From Erythroxylum novogranatense (taxonomy: Eukaryota > Streptophyta > Magnoliopsida > Malpighiales > Erythroxylaceae), in NCBI GenBank assembly GCA_029891385.1, contig CM057225.1, positions 74,557,387-74,621,386 of the forward strand: a stretch of 64,000 bases of DNA, read 5' to 3'. Shown here piece after piece: positions 12,880 to 23,043 of this stretch. The notes under the pieces are model-generated. The model did not search any database, was not told the origin of the DNA, and saw nothing but the letters and a program-made list of their open reading frames with translations. How positions within the stretch are numbered: the first letter of the stretch is position 1; every line of letters begins with the position of its first letter. A program made the position numbers and the translations under genes.

Positions 12880-12950
12880 ATTTAGCGATTAGGTATGGGC
12901 ACGTCTAAGGAACTTAGAGACTAGATGTGGCCACGTCTAAGGATGAAATC
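12880..12950 (-). repeat. Palindrome cassette of family A
   Basis: Two imperfect palindromes with a central GGCC or GGGC and CACGTC arms (around 12890-12910 and 12922-12942) lie just before the conserved CTTATAACTTTTTCGTTTGA block on the minus strand. In the other LTR families the same place is taken by unrelated palindromes. Confidence 0.45.
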
Positions 12951-13904
12951 TGGATCTGCAGGAAACTTTCAGGATTTTCAAATCATATCTTTTGCTCCTA
13001 AATTCCAAAATTAACAAATTTGTTATCAATAGAAAGCTTAAAGGACTTTCTACAACTTCCATGTAAAGCTCCACAACTAATTCAATCTCTAATGTGGTCA
13101 AATTTCTAATCAAAGATCCTGTCCAAAAGAATATGCCCTAAGCCATAACTCAACTTTGAAAAATTCTATCTTTCAACTCCAAAGTCCAAACATATCATAT
13201 TTTATATCAATGCGAAGATCGGAAAGTCACCTACAACTTTCATGATCAATTTGACCTCTAAGGAAGTCAATTTTTCATTCAAACGTTCTATCCTCTATTA
13301 ATCATATTAAAAACCATAACAGAAACTTGTAAAAATCATAACTTCTTATTCCTTAATCGAAAAATTCCATACTTTATATCAAAATAAAGATCAAATCAAA
13401 TCCTTCAACTTTCATGAAGAACTTCAAGGCTCAATTAACCTCTAACTAGGTAAATTTTCTAGTCAAAGCTTTAGTCATAACATAAGTCAACCGATAACAC
13501 ACCTAAACTTTGACTGATCATAACTTTCACTTCCGATATCGAAAAATTGCAAACTTTATGGCGACAGAAAGCTCATAACATAAACTACAAGTTTCCAAAA
13601 GACCATTTTCTCAAATTTTGCCTAAATCAAAAGTCAACTCTCAAAGGCCAAAAAGTCAAACTTTTCATATTTTCACACTTTTTCTCTTTATTTCTTGATT
13701 TTCAACTTAATTTTCAATTTCTCATCCACTTAAACTTGTATAATCCATACAAATCTATTCAAATTTCAAAATCATCAAACTCCAATTCTTTTTCTCATCA
13801 ATTTTCTTAAAACAGAATCACATCTATTACAAACTTCATATACAAACTTACTTATTTCATTTTTTTTATATTTCTAAAATTCACTTAAAGATTGGGGTCC
13901 AACA

Positions 13905-14297
13905 TTCCTAGCTCCAGAGGGACTTTTCCAGCTGTGTAGCTTGTTTTGGCGAGAGAAGTCATAGCTCACAGGTCGGTTAGCTGGGATTTTTGGATGACCT
14001 AGATCGTTTTTATCCCTTTTTCCTCTTTCATGTAGTATTTTGTACTAGGTTTTTATTACTAATGTACAGACAGTAAAGAATGAAGGAGGTGTAAACTTTC
14101 GATTTTGATGAAATGAAATGAGGAAATTTTGGTTTAAAAAAAGATTGTGATTTTTACATTGATGTTTTATTATGATGCCATGTGAAGTGATTGTAGTGAT
14201 CGAACGTAGCTCACCTTTATCGTAGGATATGTACCGGAATGACCTGCGAATGTCCCGGTGTGGATCCCCCACATCAATATGGTTGCCGCTTAGTGTA
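13905..14297 (+). repeat. Chimeric C-like LTR, right part (first 5 bp are the right TTCCT TSD)
   Basis: This is the continuation of the LTR broken by the solo LTR. Its reverse complement matches 5640-6040, including TTTCATTTCAT and CTACATGAAAGAGGAAA blocks. It ends in GGATCCCCCACATC and GGTTGCCGCTTAGTGT. Confidence 0.55.
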
Positions 14298-14588
14298 AAA
14301 ATCCTTCCAAAAATCTGAAAGATCCAAAAATGATCTAACCTTTATTCTTTACCAAATGAAGGGATCTTTAGCTCAAAGGGAAGCTCTTCTCTCCCTCTAC
14401 CTTTTTCTTTTTTTGAACCACTTCAAAATCACTCTTTAATGCTAAAAAAATCAAAACCTAGCTTGTTTCTCTTCTTCTCTCTTTCTCTTCTTCTCTTCAT
14501 ATTTCTCTCTCTTCTTCATGACACTCTCTCTTTTTTCTCTTCAATTTTCGTTCTCCTCTCTTCAATTTTTGATGTGGGGGATCCACAC
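14258..14588. repeat. 18-bp perfect inverted repeat around a 266-bp patch
   Basis: GTGTGGATCCCCCACATC at 14258-14275 is repeated exactly in inverse at 14571-14588. A second inverted pair, GGTTGCCRCTTAGTGT, lies at 14281-14296 and 14585-14600 with one mismatch. It may mark the junction of head-to-head LTR copies. Confidence 0.7.
14298..14563 (-). repeat. 266-bp near-identical copy of B LTR 15684-15949
   Basis: Aligned by eye over 266 positions without gaps, I see three substitutions relative to 15684-15949 of the adjacent B 3' LTR. It spans the GA-rich leader and the GTAAG donor region of that LTR; the donor here is changed to GTTAG. The flanks are C-like, not B-like, so this is an inserted or converted patch. 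Confidence 0.8.
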
Positions 14589-15009
14589 TAAGTGGCAACC
14601 ACAGAGCATACGGTGTGCGGGAGTCCAATCAAATCAAATTTCTACTTCAATTGCCTCTCAATTTTCAATGACACTTGTCAATAAATCACAAAGTCATTTA
14701 TCAAAATTTTTATTTTCATTGGACAGTAATTTTACTACCATTTATTAGCTGTCTTGTCACTTGACATTTTTTCCAGTCTGATAATACCCAAAATTTCATA
14801 AATTTCCTAATTTTTACTAAAAATTCTAAATCAATGCATATACTTTACCAATCAATTTTCAACACGTACAAACCACAATTATCAATATAATCACATTTAT
14901 AACTCAATTATACCCAAAAATGTTAGTGAATACATGTACAATCATTTTAATGTGCAACAATTCAATATTCAAGTGTATATGTATGCTATATTATGCATGA
15001 GCATAAACG
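14572..15009 (-). repeat. Start region of an older C-like LTR, interrupted by element B
   Basis: The minus strand follows LTR C from about 28520 to 28880: ATGCATAAT, TACATGTATTCA, ATTTATTGACAAGTGTCATTG. The missing first ~80 bp lie on the other side of element B at 40907-40989, so B inserted into this LTR. Confidence 0.75.
15005..15009. repeat. Target-site duplication of element B, left (AAACG)
   Basis: AAACG pairs with AAATG at 40907-40911. The single difference is a CG-to-TG change. Confidence 0.75.
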
Positions 15010-15497
15010 TGTTGGACCCTGTTTCAAGAGCCCAACAATCCGGAGCCAAAACAAAGCCCGTCATCCCATAAGAGTGGTGTGCCCACAACAGTCTAACATC
15101 AAACATCACAGTTTTGATAATCACAAGCAAAACCCAATCATATTTCATTAATGAATCCAAACAAAGTTTATACAAGCTTATTTCAAAATACAAAATACAA
15201 TTGAATGTTTATACAAGCTTAGTCACCGTGCACGTGACTAATGAAACGGGTTCCTCTCTCGCCCAAACACATCCAATTTATGCTCAATTCAATCATACTA
15301 TCATGCCTTTTCTTCTTTTATTTAACTCAAAATGTTATAACCTTTTTCAAGGAATAACATAATCACAATGCATTATGCATTTCCAAACCATTCACAATTA
15401 TTTCAATTTCTCACAAAACAATTTCAAGCAAATTTACATACACATACATAGGCAAGAATTTTCCCAAATACACAATAACTATACATACATTACCCAC

Positions 15498-15726
15498 CTA
15501 ATTTTCTTGCAAAAATCCAAGTCAGGGTTGTCTTTCCCCTTGCTCTTAGGTGGGATTCTCTTGGTTCCCTAAAACAAACCAAGTCTTATTCAATAAAAAT
15601 CCAATAAAAAACCGCACAATGCAAAATCACTAAAATTTATTCTAGAATACTTTAATCCAAGCATTTTATAAACTCTATGAACTAAAATCCTTCCAAAAAT
15701 CTGAAAGATCCAAAAATGATCTTACC
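15498..15726 (-). other. Putative LTR exon 1 end, intron 1 and exon 2 (B 3' LTR)
   Basis: On the minus strand the leader ends AAAG at 15726 before GTAAGATC. A GGTTTGTTTTAG acceptor precedes a 71-nt block 15568-15498 ending AAATTAG before GTGGGTAATG. The same layout holds at 26328-26556. Confidence 0.5.
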
Positions 15727-16796
15727 TTTATTCTTTACCAAATGAAGGGATCTTTAGCTCAAAGGGAAGCTCTTCTCTTCCTCTACCTTTTTCTTTTTTT
15801 GAACCACTTCAAAATCACTCTTTAATGCTAAAAAAATCAAAACCTAGCTTGTTTCTCTTCTTCTCTCTTTCTCTTCTTCTCTTCATATTTCTCTCTTTTC
15901 TTCATGACACTCTCTCTTTTTTCTCTTCAATTTTCGTTCTCCTCTCTTCTTAAAATGCAAGACAACACTTCTTCTTCCAATTATACCCTTAATGAGTGAG
16001 AAATGTTCCATTTGCCCTTCCATTTATGCCTTATGTCTTTTTATGCTTAAGTGCCTTGCCAACAATACCCTTGAACATTCTGACATAACTCTTTCTTCTA
16101 GAAGAATGTTCTCCATTGTCTTAAGTTTCTAAGGACACCAAAATCAATTTATTTGGTTCAAAAATCTAAAAGTAATGCCCCAAACATTTTCGGACTATTC
16201 TTATATTGAAACAGTACACTATACTTAAATTCTTCTCATTCATACTCTTCCAACCAATACCCTTACTTTGATTCAATCCATATTTTTCGAATCAATACCA
16301 AAAGCTATCAAATTCTATGGAGGGACAGAAAATGTGTTAAGAAACTATAGGTTCAGGAATCATTTCATTTGGAGGTCGGATAACAAAGTTATGACCGAAA
16401 GAATCAAACAAAATTCTGTCCTCAAACATATTGAACCTATCTTGGGACAATTTGCATAACTTTCACTAGAGAAGTCGGATTAAGATCATCTTAAGACGGT
16501 TTCAAAAAGGACTATAAGATCTACAATTTTTGTGATGGACTTGAAACAAATTCTATCATCTGAAGGGTCAAAACTGGACCAAATGATAGGATCAGTCGAA
16601 ACCAAACAAAAAAGTAGACGAATTAAAAAAGCAGATGAATTGGGAAAATTGTCATACGTTTCCCTACAGATATCGAATTAGGGTGTTCTTTGAATGGTTC
16701 AAAAGAGGACTTCAAGATATATAACTTTCAAGAGACCTTGAAGACAAATTTTGTCATTTAGAGTATCCAATTTGGACCAAAAGAGGTTCTGGTCAA

Positions 16797-17100
16797 CGTA
16801 AGACGAAGGGTGAGACGAATTGAAAAAAAAAACGAAGCAAAGCAAACGAATCGAAAAGCAGACGAAGCAAAGCAGACGAAGCAATAAGTAGACAAATTGA
16901 AAAGCAAACGAAGCAAAGTAGACGAATCAAAAAGCAGACGAAGTAAAGTAGATGAAACAAAGCAAACGAATCGAAAAGTTGACGAAGCAATAAGTAGACG
17001 AATTGAAAAGTAGACAAAGCAAAGTAGACGAAGCAAAGTAAACGAAACAAAGAAAACAAAATAAAATTCAACTTAAGATGAGACAAAGTCAATTTAAGAT
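16797..17100 (-). repeat. Degenerate GACGAAnCAAAGC tandem array (B 3' LTR)
   Basis: Short units of the type AGACGAAGCAAAGC / GACGAATCGAAAAGC repeat with drift. Chance open frames on the opposite strand are rich in Leu-Cys-Phe and are not genes. The sister array is at 27610-28030. Confidence 0.8.
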
Positions 17101-17350
17101 GATGCATCTCTTAAGATGATGTGGCGTCATCACAGACGATATGACACCATCACAGACGATACGTCTTTACAAATGATACATCTTTACAAACGATGCACCC
17201 TTACAGATGAAATGACATCATCTTAAACGATGTGACGTCATCACAGATGATACGTCTTTACAGACGATGCATCTTTACAGATGAAATAACGTCATCATAT
17301 ACAAAGTGACATCATCACAGACGATACATCTTTATAGATGATACATCTTT
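17101..17350 (-). promoter_or_regulatory. TGACGTCA-type motif array (B 3' LTR)
   Basis: Alternating units of the kind GATGTGACGTCATCACAGACGATACGTCTTTA. One exact TGACGTCA lies at 17233-17240, with several one-base variants. TGACGTCA is the palindromic site of plant TGA-type bZIP factors (family knowledge). Binding is not shown. Confidence 0.45.
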
Positions 17351-17808
17351 GTAAACGAAGCATCTATGCTCCTAAGCATCTCTCCTTCTAAGGGCCATAC
17401 TTTTAACTCCGATGTCCAAATTTTCTATACTATATATATCGTTGGAAAGCTAGAAGGAAGATCTACAACTTTCTAGAAGACACCTTTCTCTAATTCAACC
17501 CAGGTCAACTACCAATTTTGTTTCAAAAACTTTCCTAAGACATCTCATACTAAGATCACCTTTTCTACTTCATTTACTCCTCTTTCTCAACTTCATTTCA
17601 AATCAATATCTTCCATAAATAAATTATAGTCCATGATTAATCATGAACATCAATAACAAAACATACACTTATATACATATTCTCCATCAACTTACTACAC
17701 AAATTCAACTTCACTTTCACCTTAATTCTTCCCATTTCATAGTCTCTCATCTATCCATACTTCTCATTTACTACTTCTAATCTTCAAAGAAAAATTTGGG
17801 GTCCAACA

Positions 17809-17827
17809 ATTCCCCACCCCCCCTTAA
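17809..17827 (-). other. Polypurine tract of element B
   Basis: On the minus strand AAGGGGGGGTGGGGAAT directly precedes the 3' LTR. Upstream is GAGGACGAAATTCTTTAAGG, typical of plant gypsy 3' ends. Confidence 0.85.
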
Positions 17828-18584
17828 AGAATTTCGTCCTCGAAATTCTTACCTGAGTGATCAAACAAATAAAGGTAACACTGTCTTATGTTTTCCTCGG
17901 TCTCCCTTGTAACTCCTTTACTTGAATAATTTCTTTCAAATAATCATTGTTGGACCCCGAACCTTGAAGCGAAAATTAGAAATATGAAAATGAAAGTAAA
18001 TGAGTGTTTTTGTATATACTTTGTTATAGATGAGGAAATGTGAATAGTTATGGATAATGAGTTGAGAAACTTTAAGTATGAATTATGGTTATATATGTGA
18101 GATATTATGCAAAAGCAAGAGAGAAATTTAGTAAATGACATGATGCTTTTGAATGTAAGGAATCATATGCATTGAGGTTAAGTGTAGAATGAAAATGTGT
18201 ATGCTGATTCAAAGGAAATTAGGGAATGATTGAAATAGAATTGGCCAAAGTTGCCTTCTTTGAAGTTGTAGCTTGCTCTTTTATCTTTCCAATGAGATCA
18301 AGTATGCAAGATTTTGAGATCGGAATTAAGAGTTATAGTTGATGCAAGTTATGATGTTATATAAGATTGATGTTAGTGACAACTTTGATAAATGTTTGAG
18401 GTTTTTGGTTTTGAAGAACCAATTTAGTTGAGATTTTGAGAAGTTCATGAATTGAATTTGTTGCTTGAATTGTTATGAAGTGTTTAGGTCTTTGAATAAG
18501 TAAATATGTGAGGATTATAAGTGTATATGATGTTAGTTAGGATGTGAGAAGCATTGGAAAAGGTCAAGAGGTTTTGAAATGCAT

Positions 18585-18762
18585 GTCATTAACGGACATG
18601 GAAGTCCGTTTAACGGACAACCTCGGATCAAAAGGACCCCTCCCCTTGCTCATGTCCGTTAGACGGACATGGATGTCCATTAAACGGACTTTCTTGGAAG
18701 GTTTGGTACATTTTGGGCCGTATGTGTCCGTTAAACGGACATGCATGTCCGTTTAACGGACA
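18585..18762 (+). repeat. Three ~36-bp palindrome doublets (GTCCGTTTAACGGAC type)
   Basis: Doublets lie at 18585-18618, 18654-18689 and 18726-18761, each two inverted GTCCGTTWAACGGAC units around CATGGA or CATGCATG. The third is a perfect palindrome of 38 bp (18725-18762). Spacing is about 70 bp. The same three-doublet module with the same linkers (GGATCAAAAGGACCCC-like) is found in LTR C. Confidence 0.9.
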
Positions 18763-19596
18763 GTCACAGGTCAACTGGAGAAAAATGCGATTTTGACCAT
18801 TTTAGAGGCCGAATCTGATTTTTTGGTCTTCATAAGAGTTGTAGATCTTGACTTCTACTTTCTAATGGTCTAAGAATGAAAGCAATCCGAGTTCTATATT
18901 GAAAGTTATGGCGTTTTCTCCAAAAGAGTTTCAAATCGATTTAGGGTTTGAACATGTTGAAGTATTTTGATCATAACTCACTCATCCGACCTCGGATTGA
19001 GGCGATTCTTGAAGCATTGAATTCCTAAAACATGTATCTTTCTATCCATGAAAATTTGTATCAATTGGAATTTAATTGAAAGATTTTGATTGAATCACAT
19101 GATAATCGGAATGATTTGTCTCATTCTGAGCTTGCTATTTTTCCTTCCTCATCCGACCTTGTCAAATCTTTTGCTTATATCTTGTCCGTCCGACATCCGA
19201 ATGACTTGGTTCTCGAAGCGTTGGATTCCTAAGACAATGAATTTCATTTTATATGAAATTTATGAATTTTAGAGCTTTAATTGAGTAAGATTATTTGAAT
19301 CAAAGTGAGACAGGAAAGTTTCTGAACATAGTTCAGTATTTTGTGAAATTTGGGATCTGTGGAGATCCGATTGAAGCGATGTTTGAGGCATTATGAAATT
19401 AAGACAATGAGGAACAATTATCTAGAAGGAAGTTTTAGCAAATTCCTTCATTTAGATGTTAGAATAATTGTCCAAAAGTAAGCATGACTTAAAGTAAAAT
19501 TCAGGGGCAAATATGGAACATCACTTAAGGAGTTGAGACTTTAGGCTTAAGTGGAAGGGAAAATTGGACTTTTAGCCCTCATTAATGATGTGGCAC

Positions 19597-19606
19597 TATA
19601 AATAAG
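19597..19606 (+). promoter_or_regulatory. TATA box of LTR D
   Basis: TATAAATAAG lies about 30 bp before the start of the GA-rich leader (AAAAAGTCGAAAATTAAAGA). It is the clearest core promoter candidate among the LTRs here. Confidence 0.6.
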
Positions 19607-19841
19607 AGGTGGCTGGCGTCCTTGGCAAGGAAAAAGTCGAAAATTAAAGAAGAAAATGAGAGAATGAAAGAAGAGAGGGCTGGCGATGGAGAAGAAGAAG
19701 AGAGAAAAGAGAGATGCTGCTAGGGTTTCGATTTCCATGGGCTACAAGCATGATTTTTACATGGATTCAAGAAGAAAAACATGGAAGGAGGTGAAAGCTA
19801 CAAGATGGGTCAAGCAAAAGTCAAAAATGGTGGAAGATAAA

Positions 19842-20180
19842 GGTAAGAGAACCTTATGAGCTTTGAGATTTTCTTGGGTTTTTGGTTGTTTTGGTATGAG
19901 ATGGATATGGGTTTGTGATTTATGGAGTTAATGTTGGTGATTTAGCCTTAGGTTATGTTTAATCTTGGATGAGAAATTAATTAGAACTTATGCCAAATTA
20001 TGTGAGTGGGGATTTTGGAAGATTATGATGTAGAGAGGTTGGAAACCTTTTGGGTTTGTGAAATATGATGGTTATGATGTGGGTTTTGGTTGACTTTGGT
20101 TTAGGAAATTTTATATTGGAAGAATCAAGGAAGCTATGGACAATTGATGGGTGGATCAAGCTTATGGCATGGAATTTAAG
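19842..20180 (+). other. Putative LTR exon 1 end, intron 1 and exon 2 (D)
   Basis: Leader ends GATAAAG at 19842, followed by GTAAGAG. Acceptor TTTGGTTTAG ends at 20104. The 76-nt purine-rich block 20105-20180 ends ATTTAAG before GTGGGTAATA. Its sequence is alignable to 451-526 (shared TTGGAAGAA core). Confidence 0.55.
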
Positions 20181-21151
20181 GTGGGTAATATGTTTTTTTT
20201 TTCAAGTTTTAAGCTAATTGTAAATTTTGGAAAAGTCAAGAAAGTGATCATGTTTTATAAGGTATTGTTTTGGCAAATGATTGAATCAAGTGATTTGGGA
20301 AAGATTATGAATTATTAAGTTCATTGCTTCAAATGGTTTAAGAAATTTCTATGAATATTTTGAACAAGTTTTCATGAATGATTTGAATTGTTATCTAATG
20401 GATTTTTGAATGATTTCATAACGATGAAATACTCGTTTGAGTTCTTTGTGTTTAATTGATTAAAATTCAATATGTGAATTTGTGTGCCATGATTTTTAAA
20501 TGATTTGAAATTGGCTAAAGTGTGCATTCCTTGTTTGGGATGATTGAGAATTTTTAAGTGAATTATGGTTTGTGAATTATGTAAATTGTGAAGTGATGCT
20601 AAAAATGTATATATATGTCATGCTCATAAAATCAAAGTTTTCAAGAATGTGCCATTTGGGCAAAGCAATTTTAAATGCATGAATTACATGTTATGTGGGT
20701 GCGGCATAGTCCCTCAAGAAACCGTCACGTGCACGTTGACTCATGTGTATAGCCTTCTCCCGGCTGCCCGCAAGTGGCAGGGAGTTCCTTTTAGGACTCC
20801 CTTATGTGTATGACTACATAAGGCCATTTTATGGAATTGTGTAGTCATCATGTGTATGGACTTGCCAAACCATTATGATATGTTATAGGATTTTGATGTT
20901 GCTTGAAATGTGATGCATTCATATCTTTAAGATTGTTCATGCTTTGTGAAGGGAAAAATTTGAATTTTACGGGAATAAGAAAGTCGTTTCAACTGTGATG
21001 CTTTTGGCAACTGGGTAAAAATGTTTTGAAAAGTTGAAGGATTTGTGAAATAAACACTTGATGAAATTTCTGTTGAGAAATTCTTTATAAGATGGCAAAG
21101 TTTTGAGAAATGGCTTTTACTTATTTTTCAACTTACAAACATATTATCCAC

Positions 21152-21202
21152 GAGCTCTCTAGCTCACCCCCCTTTCATCCCCATCTCCAAGTATTCGAGA
21201 AG
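21152..21202 (+). promoter_or_regulatory. Conserved hairpin, pyrimidine tract and AG acceptor (D)
   Basis: GAGCT-CTCT-AGCTC (21152-21165) is followed by ACCCCCCTTTCATCCCC and ATTCGAGAAG ending at 21202; then GGAGATTGGATG as in family A. Confidence 0.5.
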
Positions 21203-22153
21203 GAGATTGGATGAAAGCATGGCAAGACTTTATGTTCGTTCTGTATAGCGTGTGTTTTGTATAAAGTAGAGTTTGATAATGATTTTGTATAAGTCTTTGA
21301 TATGGCTTAAATTGCCATAAATGTATTGCAAGCGTTTTATTTCAGGATGTATGAGAATTATGATACTGTATAAGAACATGATTTATGGAATTGGAAATGT
21401 GTATGGCTAAAGATTGTGCAAATTAGTTTTGTATAGAAAGTGGATTGAATTATAAATGTAATTGGGATATATATATGTATAGATATGAATTGTGAAGATT
21501 TATAAATATAATTGGTTGAGTTTGATGGAAGCATTAATTTATGTATATAAGTTAATGGAAGTTGTATATAAGTTTGAATGTGATGAATATGAATTGGATA
21601 TGAAAAATGTCTGGAAAAATGGTTTAGAATTTAGGTTTGTGGTTATGCTGAGATCCCGGATGGAGGGTCCGGTGGTTTATGATGTATGTGTAATTGTCTG
21701 GAATTTATAGAAGTGTATTCAAGTTATTTGCAGGATTTCGGATAGGTTAAGTCATAAGGGTTTCCAACGCAACAAGTTTTCTATGTTCACGCTTCGGATG
21801 TCGGGATTTGAAATTTCAGTTTCAATTGATCTATTCGATTCCCATTGGTATTTGGTTCGACTCATTTGTTTCTTTTTCATTTGTTTCAAATCAGTTTCGA
21901 CCCACTTGTCACATAACTTATGTGTTTGTTTCGCCATTCGATTTCCTTTTGTATTCGATTCGACTTAATTGATATTCGATTTCGGTTGAATTCGATCCTA
22001 TTAGCTTCGCATTTGTTTCGTTTCATTCGCTTTAGTTTTCGTTTTTTTTCATTCCGCTTCAAGAGTGGTTATGAGAGATCATGTTAAGTTTATAAGCAGT
22101 GGGGTTACAAGTGTTAAGTGTAAGAAGTTGGGTTCTGGGAACGGGATCCAACA

Positions 22154-23011
22154 ATTATAGTCAAAAAGGCTCACTCGGTCTTTTAATCATTCATTTAATC
22201 ATTCACTTTCTTAACGAATTCCTCATTATGTTTCAGATTACTTATACGTTTTCCCACTTCCTGTGTCAATAACACCAATCCTAGATCATATTGGTATCTC
22301 TTAACATACTCACATATATCACATTATGAACCGAAGACATCTTTATTGGTAATACTAACTCATAGGTCAATGGTCCGGTTCTCAATATCTTTATTTAGAC
22401 CAATACAATTCAAGCTTAGTTGATTCTTTATCCTAACCTGTGCACATTTTGCACTCATTGTAAACACACCTTTAAAAGATGGTACTCTCATAAACATTTC
22501 ATCTTTTGCTTCTACCTCCTTAGCCATCGAAGGTTATATCATCTATTCCCACTAGGATGAATATCGTAGGTTGTTATTTATGCCCCTCTAATAGTCTCTT
22601 TGTTCAATCATCTTTATTGGTACGTATACTTCTTATTTCAATCACAATGCATCATTCTTCCTATTCGAACCCAAAATTCAAATCTATTTTCAATCTCTCA
22701 ATCAGATTCACAATTTTTGAATCCTCAATTTGGGTTTGGTTAATCCTTCCATGTGAAACTGATATTCAATTCCATAGAAATTAGTACTTTGATTTGCCCA
22801 AAATTCAACTCCATATTTTATGTTTTTTTTCACTAGATCTGATAACCTCAATATCGAATTTATGCTTAATGTATCAGATATAACACTAACTTTACTTGGA
22901 AATACTCATTTGTACCATCATAGTCTTTCAGTACTTATATCCATTATCTCAGTCTCGTATTTGATTTTTCTCAACTCAATAATTTCCTCAAACTTTTATG
23001 ATCTGTACAAG

Positions 23012-23043
<32 letters not shown>

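Larger units (their letters stand above)
9526..13904 (-). mobile_element. Solo LTR of family A (4379 bp), minus strand
   Basis: The plus-strand ends are TGTTGGGACCCG at 9526 and GGGGTCCAACA at 13904, flanked by perfect TTCCT duplications. There is no internal region, so an element was reduced by LTR-LTR recombination. On the minus strand it carries, in order: U3 with a palindrome cassette (12880-12950), a TTTAAAAACAC TATA-like stretch (~12295), a GA-rich leader with GTAAGA donor (12056), a 76-nt exon-like block (11507-11432), the GCCTTCTC block (~10895), a hairpin/acceptor (10533-10482) and a TTCG-rich tail (9540-9830). No protein is encoded. Confidence 0.92.
15010..17808 (-). repeat. 3' LTR of element B (2799 bp)
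   Basis: Ends TGTTGGACCCTG..GGGGTCCAACA. It aligns with the 5' LTR (25396-28446/40596-40906) but lacks about 450 bp, corresponding to roughly 25590-26050, which includes the hairpin. It keeps the GTAAG donor (exon end 15726) and the 71-nt exon block 15568-15498. At 17523-17527 a single TCAAA marks the empty site for the insertion of element C in the sister LTR. Confidence 0.85.
17948..22153 (+). mobile_element. Solo LTR of family D (4206 bp) inside element B
   Basis: Ends TGTTGGACCCCG (17948) and GGATCCAACA (22153). Flanks ATCAT (17943-17947) and ATTAT (22154-22158) differ by one transition. No interior follows, and gypsy 3' sequence of B resumes after it. It carries three palindrome doublets (18585-18761), a TATAAATAAG box (19597-19606), a GA-rich leader with GTAAGA donor (19843), a 76-nt exon block, the GCCTTCTCCCGGCTGCCCGC block (~20752) and a hairpin/acceptor (21152-21202). 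It is related to family A in the middle and tail. Confidence 0.88.

Noticed and set aside
18544..18756. Frame with repeated V(R/K)RTxMS-like units
   Set aside because: It is the translation of the palindrome doublets of LTR D; it reads almost alike on both strands because the DNA is palindromic.
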